DNA from: [Clostridium] fimetarium
Lineage (GTDB): Bacteria; Bacillota; Clostridia; Lachnospirales; Lachnospiraceae
DNA: 64,000 nucleotides
NCBI RefSeq assembly: GCF_900111235.1
Contig: NZ_FOJI01000003.1
Coordinates: 248,001 to 312,000 of the forward strand
Reading direction: 5' to 3'
Under the pieces are notes generated by a model. The model worked only from the letters and a program-made list of their open reading frames with translations, was not told the origin of the DNA and made no database searches. Within the stretch, counting starts at the first letter, position 1, and every line of letters starts with the position of its first letter. Made by a program: the position numbers and the translations under genes. Below, one piece after another: positions 30,796 through 41,134 of this stretch.

Positions 30796-33090
30796 TCAAA
30801 TCCCTTCCTCTGGAAACAACTTGGCGCTTATAAATGGGATTTTCACTTCATATACTAGCATTATTTCTGCTAAATATAACTGTCCCGTTATCTCATCCAC
30901 TTCTTCCTTACGTGCAGCCATTGCTGACTCAACATTTACCTTAGCACCTTTTTTCAAAGGAACAATGTATATTGTTAATGGCGTATCTTTCAATCTGTCC
31001 ACATACTTTTTTAGTCCAATTTCCCATATGGCTCCATTACAGAAGTTATCATGAATCATGTCTCCATCTATAAATGCCTGTCCAATATCTCCATCATAAT
31101 GAATCTGAAGAATCGCTTCTTTCACCCCATCCATAAAATTTTGCGGGATTTGAATTGTATATCTTGTTGAGCCTATTTGATTAATAGATACTGGAACGCT
31201 CTTCTTTTCAGATATAACTTCGAATTCTTCCCATTTATCATTTACTTGATTTTTCTTAATGACACAATCACTTTCTTTTATGACATTCGTTGGATAAACA
31301 AAAATTGTCGTCTTTTCCCCCGTCGTTTCCAGACGAAGTTCTCCATTTCCTTCTAATACAGATGCTTCTGTAATCATAAATATTTTCTTACCGTCATGAT
31401 CTAACTGATAGCAATTGTTCATCTGTATTCTTGGTAATGTAACTATCACGCACTTATGTGTTCCCTCCGATACTTTATAGACTTTTCCAAATTGATGGTT
31501 CATTTCTTCCGCATGGACTTCTTTTTCGAAAACGAATTTTTCGTTCATTCCTTCAGGTACCATAAACAGAAAGTGTTCTATTCCATCCTCTTTCCATCTG
31601 GTTACCGGTTGTGCCAACGCATATTTTAGATTGATTCCCCCAAGATCCATATTAAATGGAAGAATACAATTTTCATCTGCTGCAAGAGATATCGGTCCCA
31701 CTTCTATGGTTTCTTTCTCTAATTCCAATGTAACCATTTCATTATTTTTATCTTTTGTAATCACATGGTCTTGAAAATTATTGATAAACAAAAAACCCTT
31801 ATTCTCTTTCATTCTAACTGCAAATCTTAGTGTATCTAAATCTGTCGGATCAATCTGTGTTGCTTCTTGTGGTAAATATGTTATTGTATCGCACAATTGG
31901 TCTGAAAATTCTGTTGAAAAGAAATGTAACGGCTTTAATCTTTTATAAGACTCTCTTAACTGTCCAAACTCACCAATTGCAGCCTGGTAATCATAGGAAA
32001 GTTTGGGTACTTGACCCTCATTTAAAAATTCCGGTGAATTTCCCTTTGGATTCGTTCCACCTTTAAATACATAATAGCCTAAGAAATTACACCCTGATGC
32101 CATCTTAATATTCGCCATAGCATCTACACTTTTGTATGCAAATTGAAATCTATAATTATAACTACATTGCATTCCACCACCCATTTCACAACATGCATAG
32201 GGTTTGTCTTCTGGATTATAATCGGGTTTGAATTCTCTGCATTCTTTCATTTCGTTATTATGAAAATCAGAGTATACATATTCATCCGTAGCCGGATGTG
32301 GTCCTGTGTATGAATTATAAATCCATGGACGATAGGAATAACCTCCCCATAGAGGCATCATTTCCGATGGAGCTACAGCGCCTCCCCATGCTGTACACGT
32401 ATAAAATGGTACATCAATGCCAACTTCCTTTGCTATGTCACGAAGCTTATACATGTATGCATCACCGTCATTGCCTGCTTTGATCCATTCGTTTGCAACT
32501 CCTGTAGTCATTTCCCAGGGTGCTGATGAATGCTGATATTCGTTTTCAATTTGAGCGCCAATGATTGGTCCCCCGTCTTTGTAGTAAAGTCCTTTTAACT
32601 GTTGCGCTATTTTTGCATATAGCATTCTTGTACAATTCAAGAATCCATCATTCATCTCACGGACTTCAAATGGCTTTCCATATAACCAGTCAGGTAGGCC
32701 TCCATTACGTGCTTCTCCATGATTAAATGGTCCAACCCGAATTATTACTAACATTTCATTTTCTTGACATAATTGAATAAATCTTCTAACATTTCTCCTA
32801 CCTTCAAAACAAAAAACACCTTCTGTTTCTTCATGGTGATTCCAAAAAATATATGTGGATACAATATTAATGCCACATTGTTTCATTTTACTTAATTCAT
32901 CATTCCACTCACTATCCTCACATCGAGAAAAATGAAACTCTCCACTTATTCCAAACATTGGTTTTTCATTTTTACGAAAATAATAGTTGGTAAAATCTAT
33001 CGTTTCTCCCGTTGGATTCTTTCCTGTGAAATTTTTTCCTAATGGATAAATATTTTCGTGTTTTGGAGTTTTTAAATTTATTCTATTCAT
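30796..33090 (-). CDS. GH35 beta-galactosidase family protein
   Basis: A 764-residue cytoplasmic glycosidase of family GH35. The catalytic barrel (about 40-390) starts GISGEFHFSRCEDSEW, with the proton donor E184 in GAQIENEYQ and the nucleophile E302 in YACCEMGGGMQ. Beta-sandwich domains follow (about 400-760). Members remove beta-1,3- or beta-1,4-linked galactose; the motifs here are somewhat divergent (RVGPFNHGEARNGGLPDWL), so the linkage is open. The start at 33090 is preceded by GAGG; a longer frame overlaps the upstream gene. It is the second gene of an operon with the GH2 protein, which ends 13 bases before it. Confidence 0.88.
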   Translation of the reverse strand: MNRINLKTPKHENIYPLGKNFTGKNPTGETIDFTNYYFRKNEKPMFGISGEFHFSRCEDSEWNDELSKMKQCGINIVSTYIFWNHHEETEGVFCFEGRRNVRRFIQLCQENEMLVIIRVGPFNHGEARNGGLPDWLYGKPFEVREMNDGFLNCTRMLYAKIAQQLKGLYYKDGGPIIGAQIENEYQHSSAPWEMTTGVANEWIKAGNDGDAYMYKLRDIAKEVGIDVPFYTCTAWGGAVAPSEMMPLWGGYSYRPWIYNSYTGPHPATDEYVYSDFHNNEMKECREFKPDYNPEDKPYACCEMGGGMQCSYNYRFQFAYKSVDAMANIKMASGCNFLGYYVFKGGTNPKGNSPEFLNEGQVPKLSYDYQAAIGEFGQLRESYKRLKPLHFFSTEFSDQLCDTITYLPQEATQIDPTDLDTLRFAVRMKENKGFLFINNFQDHVITKDKNNEMVTLELEKETIEVGPISLAADENCILPFNMDLGGINLKYALAQPVTRWKEDGIEHFLFMVPEGMNEKFVFEKEVHAEEMNHQFGKVYKVSEGTHKCVIVTLPRIQMNNCYQLDHDGKKIFMITEASVLEGNGELRLETTGEKTTIFVYPTNVIKESDCVIKKNQVNDKWEEFEVISEKKSVPVSINQIGSTRYTIQIPQNFMDGVKEAILQIHYDGDIGQAFIDGDMIHDNFCNGAIWEIGLKKYVDRLKDTPLTIYIVPLKKGAKVNVESAMAARKEEVDEITGQLYLAEIMLVYEVKIPFISAKLFPEEGI

Positions 33091-33103
33091 CTCAATCCTC
33101 TTT

Positions 33104-35881
33104 TCAATCCTCATTATCTGCTATATTTTCACTAACCACATCAGTGATTCGATTATCTGCTATATTTTCACTACCCCGAACCAGTGATTCGATAACCTCA
33201 TATTCTATATTTTGCATAGGATTAAATTCTTCAGAATCCATATATACATAGATTGATGAAAGCAATGCCCTCGCCTCTGGATATTTTTGCAGATCTTGTA
33301 ATCCCATTGATGATAAAACCAGTTTTCCATTACCACATCGGCATTCTAATAATTTTGTCATCGGTCTCATGTAGGCGTAACTATCCATTTCAGTGATAAT
33401 TGACTCAAATCTCTGAGGCAAAATAATTGTTCTTTGTACCGCCATTGGCCACCATTGCCAATTACTGTGCGTTTCGGTTGGAAAATTTGAAAAAATAGGA
33501 TGAGATGCATCGATAAATTGTCCCATTCCCCCTTCTTGTGCTGTAAATGTCCCAACAGACCAGAAATCTGTCGTAAATTGTGCTTGAATAGAATTTGGTA
33601 AATTCTCTTTCGTTGAAGCTGGCGATAAATATACGCTTCCGCCCATTTCCAAAACTTTTTTTGTTTTTTCATCAAATATTTGTGTTTCATAAACCGACTT
33701 TGGGCACTTGAGGTTTATTTTAGGATAAACCCAAATCGGATAACTATTTGAAATTCCATCAACTGAAACGATCAAATCCAGTCTTGATGCTTTTTTAAAT
33801 GTATCTATAGCTATCTTAATTTTCCCAACTATAGTCAACTCTCCCATTGGACAACATTTTTCATCTAAGCTACCTAATACACTATAACTATTTCCACGTA
33901 ATTCATACTCTGTTGGTCCATGCAAATCTTTTTTTCCATAATTTGCAACAATGACATCAACTGCCAATAATTCTCCATTTTCAAATGTATATTTAGGCAA
34001 TAATGCCATGATGTGTTGGTCCCGATAAAATTGATGAAATCTTTCTGGCTTTGCAAATGGATAAGGTTTGGGTTGCAAATGAGAATTCAACATTCCCACC
34101 AATGCTGTCCCCTGACCTGGAAAGTCTTGTAAACCGAGTAATGATATCCCTGACATCTCTTTGGTTCTCATTACCGCTTCAACTTCTTCTCTATATGCGA
34201 TGCAAGCTAATTCTCCAGTTGCCTCTACCTGTTTTTCCCAAATATCGCTTGGCAAACCGAGCCTTTTCACCTTATCTTTTATCAACCTAATATTTGCAGG
34301 ATCCGAAATACCCTTGAATTCTTTTAGCTCACTAAAATCTGGAAGAATCTCAAACTGACCAACTTCAAAACTAAAAACAGGTTTCGCAAACTCTTTTCTA
34401 AGATTTTTCATTGAATGATCGTAATTCATCTTACCACTTGGATATTGATTATTTATAAACCCTACTAAACCCGGATTTTCTTTATCCATTGCTGCAGATG
34501 TCCCACGTAAATCATCTTCAAAATATTTTACAGAACTATAAAAGTCACTTTCTCTGTCACACCCTATTTCGCCATAATGAACATTTGAACCATTTGCATA
34601 CATTCTTGTATCATCAAGCAAATGTGCTTGATGAAGTAATTCATCCATACGTTTATGCCCTAAGTCATTCGTTGCTAACTCATTTCCTAACGTTAACATG
34701 ACAAAGGATGGATGATTCGCTAACATACGAATCACTTCTTTTAATTCTGCCTTGTAATACTCAAAACTTTCATCTAGAACAAATGCAGTTTTGGGATTCC
34801 AATGAGATAATTCTGGTTGCATTAACATTCCAACCTGATCTGCTGCAATAAACGCCGCATCCGGTGGGCAATGTGAATGAAACCGAACGCAATTTACTCC
34901 ATATGATTGATAGACCTTCAAAATAGTAATCCAATCTTCCACTTTCATCGGTGAATATCCCGTTTCAGGAAATTCAGCGCAATTTGTTTCACTTCTTAAA
35001 AAAATCGTTCGATTGTTGATTGCTAATTTTCCTTTTCCATTATCGCCAAAATCACGTACTCCAAAAATCACTTTTTTTGACTCTTCCTCACTCATAATTG
35101 CGGTTAATTCGTAAAGATTTCCTTCATATTCATCCCAAAATCGAATACCATCGACCAAGCTCATATTGTCAAATACAACGCTATTTAAACCAGCCAAAAG
35201 TGATACCTTCTTCGTCTTCGATTCAAGCAACCCGTCTGATTGGATTGTTATCTCTCCAATATATGGTGCCGCTGCTGATATTTCAATTTCGACTTTTAAC
35301 ATTCCATGTATTGGATAGACACGAATACCAGAAATAAAAGTGCTATTTTCTTCACGCAATCTTATATATCCCAAAAGTCCATTCCAATTCGTCTGCGTTT
35401 CGTCTGTTGCTGCAGATGAATTTACGATTTCATCTTGTGGCAATTGAGGATAACTATTGTCTGAAATAAATGTAACCTTATTATTTCCATTTAATAATTT
35501 TGTTACTTCAAAAATATGAGGCGTACTTATTGTTTGCTCAGTAAAATCCAGTACTTTTTTATCATCAATGAAAAGCATAAGGCACCTTGCACGTTCTACT
35601 TCAAGAAATATACGTTTTTCTACTGGTGGATTATATGATATCCAACGTGTTATCTGTGCTTCCCCCTCATATGTATACTTTCTTGTAAATCTACTTGATA
35701 TAATTGTCTGACTATCAAGGGACTCATTACCATTTCCTAAAGTCTCATCTGGATGCCAGCTTTTTGTAACTTTATCTTCATAACCAATATGATTTTCATC
35801 CAGTGTTCCTGGCAACATCATAAGGTGATTTGTCCCATCTTTTAATTGCACTTGCCAATTTCCACTTAACGAATAATTCAC
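33104..35881 (-). CDS. GH2 family glycosidase, unassigned specificity
   Basis: A 925-residue protein with GH2 architecture: sugar-binding domain (about 1-185), Ig-like domain (about 190-280), and TIM barrel (about 285-560) with proton donor E401 in LTLGNELATN and probable nucleophile E506 in VFSFEVGQF. The C-terminal third (about 640-900) has KPKYPFAKP-like and GSVYLSPAS segments that resemble the extra domains of plant-glycan GH2 enzymes. Barrel motifs differ from LacZ, so another substrate (for example a uronide, arabinoside or mannoside) is possible. The start codon is GTG 35881 with AAGG nine bases upstream. No signal peptide. The last 26 residues derive from a tandem duplication. It is co-transcribed with GH35. 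Confidence 0.8.
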   Translation of the reverse strand: MNYSLSGNWQVQLKDGTNHLMMLPGTLDENHIGYEDKVTKSWHPDETLGNGNESLDSQTIISSRFTRKYTYEGEAQITRWISYNPPVEKRIFLEVERARCLMLFIDDKKVLDFTEQTISTPHIFEVTKLLNGNNKVTFISDNSYPQLPQDEIVNSSAATDETQTNWNGLLGYIRLREENSTFISGIRVYPIHGMLKVEIEISAAAPYIGEITIQSDGLLESKTKKVSLLAGLNSVVFDNMSLVDGIRFWDEYEGNLYELTAIMSEEESKKVIFGVRDFGDNGKGKLAINNRTIFLRSETNCAEFPETGYSPMKVEDWITILKVYQSYGVNCVRFHSHCPPDAAFIAADQVGMLMQPELSHWNPKTAFVLDESFEYYKAELKEVIRMLANHPSFVMLTLGNELATNDLGHKRMDELLHQAHLLDDTRMYANGSNVHYGEIGCDRESDFYSSVKYFEDDLRGTSAAMDKENPGLVGFINNQYPSGKMNYDHSMKNLRKEFAKPVFSFEVGQFEILPDFSELKEFKGISDPANIRLIKDKVKRLGLPSDIWEKQVEATGELACIAYREEVEAVMRTKEMSGISLLGLQDFPGQGTALVGMLNSHLQPKPYPFAKPERFHQFYRDQHIMALLPKYTFENGELLAVDVIVANYGKKDLHGPTEYELRGNSYSVLGSLDEKCCPMGELTIVGKIKIAIDTFKKASRLDLIVSVDGISNSYPIWVYPKINLKCPKSVYETQIFDEKTKKVLEMGGSVYLSPASTKENLPNSIQAQFTTDFWSVGTFTAQEGGMGQFIDASHPIFSNFPTETHSNWQWWPMAVQRTIILPQRFESIITEMDSYAYMRPMTKLLECRCGNGKLVLSSMGLQDLQKYPEARALLSSIYVYMDSEEFNPMQNIEYEVIESLVRGSENIADNRITDVVSENIADNED
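33113..33191 (-). repeat. 39/40-bp tandem duplication at the 3' end of the GH2 gene
   Basis: The 22 bases at 33113-33134 recur exactly at 33152-33173 (offset 39), and the ten bases at 33142-33151 recur at 33182-33191 (offset 40). The protein ends with two copies of SENIADN. The one-base difference means the first parts of the two copies are read in different frames (IESL versus RITD). Confidence 0.9.
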
Positions 35882-36187
35882 TATGTGTAACCTTCTTCCT
35901 TTATAATTACTTATAATATATCACAAATCCAACTTTATACCATTTTGAAAAATTGCTATTATATTAATTAAAAATGCTTTTCGAAATGTATTTAGCTAAA
36001 AAAAACAGGGTATATACTTCTATATACTCTGTTCTTGAATCTTATTAAGTATTCTGATACAGCCTCTTTTAAACCCTTCCATCCTTGCGGTTTACATCGA
36101 TCTTAACTGTCTCAATATGATAACGAAGGTAATAAACCATGAACAAAATAACGAGAAATCCGATTAGGTTCAGAATCTGTTGATTTA
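35882..36187. other. Intergenic region with terminator and a possible gene remnant
   Basis: These 306 bases hold the AAGG site and probably the promoter of the GH2/GH35 operon. An extended -10-like TGG-TATAAA occurs on the minus strand near 35935-35943, without a clear -35. They also hold the chemoreceptor terminator and a short open stretch described separately. Confidence 0.6.
35997..36032 (-). terminator. Intrinsic terminator downstream of the chemoreceptor gene
   Basis: On the minus strand ACAGAGTATATA (36032-36021) pairs with TATATACCCTGT (36016-36005) with one mismatch and a four-base loop, followed by TTTTTTT. It lies 155 bases after the chemoreceptor stop. Confidence 0.8.
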
Positions 36188-36200
36188 TTATACAGTAAAC
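36069..36200 (-). pseudogene. Possible C-terminal remnant of a membrane protein gene
   Basis: An open stretch without a good start overlaps the end of the chemoreceptor gene and ends at TAA 36069. It reads NQQILNLIGFLVILFMVYYL, then RYHIETVKIDVNRKDGRV: one clear hydrophobic segment followed by a charged tail, as at the end of a multi-pass membrane protein. The only ATG (36140) gives 23 residues with no ribosome binding site. It may be a relic or chance; I do not recognise the family. Confidence 0.25.
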
Positions 36201-37879
36201 TTATTCACTGCCTTTTTTAATAGTGTTGAATGTTCTAAACTAATATTTATTTCATTTTTTACTTGATCTACCATAGTTACAATTTCAGATATTTTTTCTG
36301 CAATTTCCTGTGTTCCTGTTGCGCCTTCATTTACAGTGATTGCGACTTCACTCATTGCCTTCATAATACCTTCAATCGTTGCTGTTAATTCTTCTGCAGT
36401 TGCACTGAAATCATTTACTAAATCATCAACATATTTCCCATCATTTCCATAGGCTTCGCCTGTGTTTACCATTTCATCGTAATCTTTTAATACTGTAGTG
36501 TCAAAGAATTCCATAATTGTTCTAGAACTACTAGCCAAGTCATTTACTGCAGTAAATACTTCTGCTGTAACCTTCTGAATTTCACTTACTGTATTTTTTG
36601 AACTCTCTGCAAGATTTCTAATTTCATCTGCAACAACTGCAAATCCTTTTCCTGCTTCTCCTGCTCTTGCTGCTTCTATTGCAGCGTTTAATGCCAGTAG
36701 ATTTGTTTGTGAAGAAATCGACAATATTGTATCTGCAAGTACGCTTATCTTTTCAATCGCATTTGATTTTTTTAAAGCTATTTCGAGATTACTCTTTGTA
36801 TTTTCGTAAATCATTTTAGATACTTTTTGTGAATTAATTGCATTTTGTTTTAATTCATCAGCCCTAGTACTAATCTCATTTGCAGAAATAGCACCTTTTT
36901 GTGCTCTATCTGACATAGATTCTGTAGCATTCTCAATTTCAAGTGAAGATGAATTCACCTCCTGCGCTGATGCTGCAGTCTCTTCCATACCAGCAGAGAG
37001 TTCTTGTATTGTTGCTGCTGATTGTTCCACATTTGAAGTAAGCTCTTTCATGTATTCCACAACACTTAAGACTGCATTCTCTACACCATCCGAGCACTGG
37101 TTAACATCAATAATAATACTTCTTATATTTGCTATAAATTGATTCACTGAAGTTGCTAATTGTCCGATTTCATCCTTAGATGTAATATCAATGCTTTGTG
37201 TTAAATCTCCACCATTTTGAACGAGATCAGTCAAACGTAATTTCATCTTTTTTATTGGGGTAGTTATGCTGTGAATAATGAATACTTCCATTGTAATTCC
37301 CAATATCATTCCTACTAATATACATATCGCGATTATATTTCTCGCTAACGAATACGTTGTATAACCTTGAGCACTAACTGCCGCAGAATTATTCTGGTTG
37401 TCTTCAACAAGTGCTGTTAATGCATTTGTGATTTTGTCATATGCTACTTTGCCATCTACCTTAACAACGGTCATAGCCGCTTGCGTATCCAATGCTCTGC
37501 TTGCAGTGATTATTTTCTTGTGTTCGCTCACATATTCATTCCAGCTCGTCTCTACTATATTAATATTTTCATTATCATTATATCCTTTGTATTCTTTAAT
37601 AAGACTTTCTATTTCAGACTGTAATTTATTCATTTTAATTTCGATTGTATCCATACCTGTATTATCAGTAATTATGATATGGTTAAATTCATATGACCGA
37701 AAAGTCGTCATATCAAACCTCAAAGTTTGTGCACAATTAATCTGTGGTAATATTTCACTATCTATAACCGTAGAAGTGTTATTGACATTTTTTAATGAAA
37801 TAATAGATATAATCCCTAATACTCCTAGAAGTAACATTAAAAATGTAAATGATAATATCAACTTTTTCCTAATAGTCAT
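36188..37879 (-). CDS. Methyl-accepting chemotaxis protein
   Basis: A 563-residue transmembrane chemoreceptor. An N-terminal membrane helix (about 8-30), a four-helix-bundle sensor domain (about 32-185) and a second membrane helix (about 186-208) are followed by HAMP (about 209-262) and the cytoplasmic signalling domain (about 280-555). The signalling tip reads [20 protein letters not shown], the invariant hairpin that binds CheA and CheW. AAGGAG precedes ATG 37879. It indicates a motile cell. The ligand is unknown; position beside glycan genes suggests but does not show sugar taxis. Confidence 0.95.
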   Translation of the reverse strand: MTIRKKLILSFTFLMLLLGVLGIISIISLKNVNNTSTVIDSEILPQINCAQTLRFDMTTFRSYEFNHIIITDNTGMDTIEIKMNKLQSEIESLIKEYKGYNDNENINIVETSWNEYVSEHKKIITASRALDTQAAMTVVKVDGKVAYDKITNALTALVEDNQNNSAAVSAQGYTTYSLARNIIAICILVGMILGITMEVFIIHSITTPIKKMKLRLTDLVQNGGDLTQSIDITSKDEIGQLATSVNQFIANIRSIIIDVNQCSDGVENAVLSVVEYMKELTSNVEQSAATIQELSAGMEETAASAQEVNSSSLEIENATESMSDRAQKGAISANEISTRADELKQNAINSQKVSKMIYENTKSNLEIALKKSNAIEKISVLADTILSISSQTNLLALNAAIEAARAGEAGKGFAVVADEIRNLAESSKNTVSEIQKVTAEVFTAVNDLASSSRTIMEFFDTTVLKDYDEMVNTGEAYGNDGKYVDDLVNDFSATAEELTATIEGIMKAMSEVAITVNEGATGTQEIAEKISEIVTMVDQVKNEINISLEHSTLLKKAVNKFTV

Positions 37880-37992
37880 AATTTCATTCTCCTTCGTATT
37901 TGCATTTCGATTTTATTTTTTAATTTGATAACTGCAATTCTTCACTTATATTACTAAAGAAATCCTTATGCTTATCAGAGCTGACAAGCGGA

Positions 37993-39330
37993 CTATATGA
38001 TCCACTGTTTTTTCCATTTCCCGGAATAGTACCGATAAATAGAATATAAACAACCACATCCCCATGACAAAGGCGTAGCTATCCAGATTCCGGTCACACC
38101 AAAAGGTATTACCAAAAGATACGCAAATACGATCCTACCAGTTATTTCAGCGACACCTGCTAATAAAGAAGCATTGACATCACCTGCACCACGAATCAGA
38201 TTTAGGTAGCTGTTCATAACACCTGCAATTATATAAGCAATTACAATAATCGTCATATAGTTACTGCCAATCCTGATTGCATCTGCTGCAATGGCTGGAT
38301 TCAGAAATATTGATAATATCTGCTTTTTGAAACATAGTACGACGACAACAAGGCTCACACAACAGGTCATCATAATCATCAATGTCTTATGCAGTGCTTC
38401 CCTGATGCGCTCAAAATTCTGACTTCCAATATTCTGTCCGGTAAATACAGATAACGCACTGCCAATCGCCACAATAATCTGTATCGTTACAGAATCGATT
38501 CTTTGTACTGCTGCATATGCGGACATCGTTTCCATTCCAAATGTATTAACCAGTCCTTGGACGCTCATCCCACCAAGGGAAATAAGGGAACTCTGAACAG
38601 CAAACGGAACGCCTGCTTTTACCACGATCATAATCATATGCCACTGGGGCGTGAAATCTAGCTGGGTGAGTCCTATTTTTATACGACCGATATATAACTG
38701 CCTGATGCAGATAGCCGCTGCAACCACCTGTGCAATAACAGTTCCATATGCAGCACCTGCGACCCCCATATGAAAGTGCAGAACAAACAGCAGGTTCAAA
38801 GCAATATTTGCAAGCGACGAAACAACCATCGCGAGTAATGGAGTCTTCGAATCCCCAACGCTTCTAAGAATGGATGCCGCTCCATTATATACAATCATGC
38901 CAAACATCCCGGCCATGCAGATTCGTAGGAACAGGGTAGAGGTTCCGATAATATTATCCGGAACCTGCATCAGATGTAATATGGTGGGTGCCAATAAAAA
39001 TCCAAGGAGCGGGATGATTGCTGTCAGTACCGACACCAGTTCAATTAATGCTACAATAGATTGTTTTAACTTTTCCTGATTATGCATCCCAAAATATTGT
39101 GCAACAACAATTCCAGCACCAACACTAAGGCCCATCATCAAAGAATTCGTGACAGCAATGATATTTCCAGTAGTCCCAACTGCCGCCAAGGCATCTGGCC
39201 CTATAAATCTTCCCACAATGACTGTATCAACTAAATTATAAAATTGCTGAAAAATATTGCCAATCATTAATGGTAGTGCAAAACCAATGAGTAATTTCAT
39301 TGGTTTTCCTTTTGTCATATCTGTTGCCAC
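37993..39330 (-). CDS. MATE family efflux transporter
   Basis: A 445-residue inner-membrane exporter with twelve predicted hydrophobic segments and the two-fold repeated MATE domains (about 15-175 and 235-400). The N-terminal motif FALPLMIGNIFQQFYNLVDTVIVGRFIG is characteristic, and so is RSVGDSKTPLL. It exports drugs or metabolites in exchange for Na+ or H+. The start codon is GTG 39330 with AGGAG eight bases upstream. Its base composition looks richer in G+C than the genes to the left. No functional link to the glycan genes is evident. Confidence 0.93.
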   Translation of the reverse strand: MATDMTKGKPMKLLIGFALPLMIGNIFQQFYNLVDTVIVGRFIGPDALAAVGTTGNIIAVTNSLMMGLSVGAGIVVAQYFGMHNQEKLKQSIVALIELVSVLTAIIPLLGFLLAPTILHLMQVPDNIIGTSTLFLRICMAGMFGMIVYNGAASILRSVGDSKTPLLAMVVSSLANIALNLLFVLHFHMGVAGAAYGTVIAQVVAAAICIRQLYIGRIKIGLTQLDFTPQWHMIMIVVKAGVPFAVQSSLISLGGMSVQGLVNTFGMETMSAYAAVQRIDSVTIQIIVAIGSALSVFTGQNIGSQNFERIREALHKTLMIMMTCCVSLVVVVLCFKKQILSIFLNPAIAADAIRIGSNYMTIIVIAYIIAGVMNSYLNLIRGAGDVNASLLAGVAEITGRIVFAYLLVIPFGVTGIWIATPLSWGCGCLYSIYRYYSGKWKKQWII

Positions 39331-39356
39331 AATTCATACTCCTTTGATTCACTAAT

Positions 39357-40358
39357 TTATAAAATCCTACCACATGCAATTTCAATTCTTTTTAATTCTT
39401 CTTCTGTAAAAGCTGTATGTCCGATAATCTTCACATTTTCACGAATCTGACTTGCCTTTGACGCACCAATGAGTACACTAGTCACTTCATCATCCTTTAA
39501 AATCCAGGATAATGACATCTGTGCCAGAGACTGTCCACGTTCTGCTGCAATGCTATTTAATGCACCAATCTGCTCCAAACGCTCTTTAGAAATATCGTTT
39601 TCCTTTAAGAATCTTCCATCTTTTGCTATCCTGCTATCCTCGGGAATTCCGTGTAGATACTTATCTGTCAAAATCCCTTGAGCCAATGGGCAGAATGCAA
39701 TAATTCCACATCCATTTTCGGCAGCGAACTGTTTTAGTCCATCCTCCTCGATATTACGTTCAAATAAGGAATATTTTCTTTGATTAATAATAAATGGAGT
39801 CTTTAAATCTCTTAAGATCTTCATTGCTGCTTCTGTCTGCTCTTTATTATAATTAGAAATGCCAACATACAATGCCTTACCACTTTTTACAATTCCATCT
39901 AGTGCAAGCATTGTTTCTTCTAATGGTGTTTCAGTATCTGGTCTATGGTGATAATAAATATCCACATAATCCAGGTTCATTCTCTTTAAACTCTGATCCA
40001 GACTTGCTACCAGATATTTCTTTGATCCAAAGTCACCATAAGGTCCAGGCCACATATCATAACCGGCCTTTGTCGATATGAGCATTTCATCCCGGTAGGT
40101 AAGCATTTCATTATTGAGAATACGCCCAAAATTTTCTTCTGCCGCACCATTTACTGGTCCATAATTATTTGCTAAATCAAAATGGGTAATACCGTTATCG
40201 AATGCTGTAAAGCACATCTCTTTCATATTTTCATAACTAGCATTGCTACCAAAGTTATGCCATAACCCAAGTGAAACCATAGGAAGTTTTAATCCACTGT
40301 TACCACAGCGATTATAATTCATATTATCATATCTATTTTCATTTGCTTGATACATCAT
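39357..40358 (-). CDS. Aldo/keto reductase (YghZ-like)
   Basis: A 333-residue NADPH-dependent oxidoreductase of the aldo/keto reductase superfamily. The catalytic tetrad can be seen: Asp and Tyr in FDLANNYGP, Lys in ISTKAGYDMWPGPYG, and His in DIYYHHRPD. The sequence most resembles YghZ, which reduces L-glyceraldehyde 3-phosphate and methylglyoxal. AAAGAGG precedes the ATGATG at 40358-40353. It lies between the MATE gene and the SGNH esterase on the same strand; a link to sugar breakdown by aldehyde reduction is possible but not shown. Confidence 0.9.
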   Translation of the reverse strand: MMYQANENRYDNMNYNRCGNSGLKLPMVSLGLWHNFGSNASYENMKEMCFTAFDNGITHFDLANNYGPVNGAAEENFGRILNNEMLTYRDEMLISTKAGYDMWPGPYGDFGSKKYLVASLDQSLKRMNLDYVDIYYHHRPDTETPLEETMLALDGIVKSGKALYVGISNYNKEQTEAAMKILRDLKTPFIINQRKYSLFERNIEEDGLKQFAAENGCGIIAFCPLAQGILTDKYLHGIPEDSRIAKDGRFLKENDISKERLEQIGALNSIAAERGQSLAQMSLSWILKDDEVTSVLIGASKASQIRENVKIIGHTAFTEEELKRIEIACGRIL

Positions 40359-40445
40359 CTTATACCTCTTTCTCAAGTTAAATCGGATATTATCAATCCA
40401 ATTGTGCTACTTGCTCTTAACCTTATTACTGCTTTCTGGATAAGG

Positions 40446-41132
40446 TTATAATAATTTTATGTGTTTTTTCAGTTCTGCTTCAATCAATGGCGCATACCAC
40501 CGCTTATAACCTTCAGCGTTTAGATGCACTCCATTTCCATCCTTCGTTTCAACTTCACCATTATAGGAAAATTCATATCTCATACCTTCAATACAGGTAT
40601 TGATTCCCCCTTTTTCAAATATATCTATCACCGGAATGGACCACTTTTTACAGACAGTCTTTGCCCAATACTGCAAACAGCGCTGTGTTTCTTCACTCTG
40701 CAAGGGCATATGATGAACGGCAATATAGAAAATCTGGCTGTTCTGATATTTCTTTCTTAACTGATAGCATATATTCTCAAAGGCTCCAATAAATGTTGCA
40801 GTATCATATCCGTCCTCATAATGATCTGTGATTTTACCAAGATAGTTATCCTTTACCAGTTCAACTGCATCGTTGGTCAATCCATCAAAACAGATAAAAT
40901 CAGGTACACAATCTGAAGCATTTACAATCTGTTTAGCAATATCCCATACCCAAATCAAATCCGGAATCTGTTTTGCAATATTTGGAATGACCGTTGCTCC
41001 ATTGACTGCATAATTGGTAAGCTTCATTTTATTCTTTTCTACTAAATGACTCAGCATACCTATTTTTAAGTAATGTCCTGCAACAATAGAATCCCCAAAA
41101 CCATAAATGGTTTTCTCTTTCAGACTACTCAT
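40446..41132 (-). CDS. SGNH/GDSL-family hydrolase, probable carbohydrate esterase
   Basis: A 228-residue cytoplasmic hydrolase. Block I is IYGFGDSIVAGH with Ser15 as the nucleophile. The block III position reads DGLTNDAV, and block V is GNGVHLNAEGYKRW with the catalytic Asp-x-x-His equivalent. This is the lipase/acylhydrolase GDSL fold used by many acetyl-xylan and pectin acetylesterases. The upstream gene stop TAG overlaps a GTG and is followed at once by ATG 41132, so the two genes are translationally coupled. In this operon it probably removes acetyl groups from pectin oligosaccharides. It is much shorter than the CE12 protein at 49752 and not a duplicate. Confidence 0.85.
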   Translation of the reverse strand: MSSLKEKTIYGFGDSIVAGHYLKIGMLSHLVEKNKMKLTNYAVNGATVIPNIAKQIPDLIWVWDIAKQIVNASDCVPDFICFDGLTNDAVELVKDNYLGKITDHYEDGYDTATFIGAFENICYQLRKKYQNSQIFYIAVHHMPLQSEETQRCLQYWAKTVCKKWSIPVIDIFEKGGINTCIEGMRYEFSYNGEVETKDGNGVHLNAEGYKRWYAPLIEAELKKHIKLL

Positions 41133-41134
41133 CA

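Noticed and set aside
36069-36140. A 23-residue gene starting at ATG 36140
   Set aside because: No ribosome binding site and very short; listed only as a possible remnant of a longer gene.
40419-40447. Inverted repeat AACCTTAT/ATAAGGTT at the end of the SGNH esterase gene
   Set aside because: The 3' arm on the coding strand is not followed by T residues and the second arm overlaps the stop codon; too weak to call a terminator.
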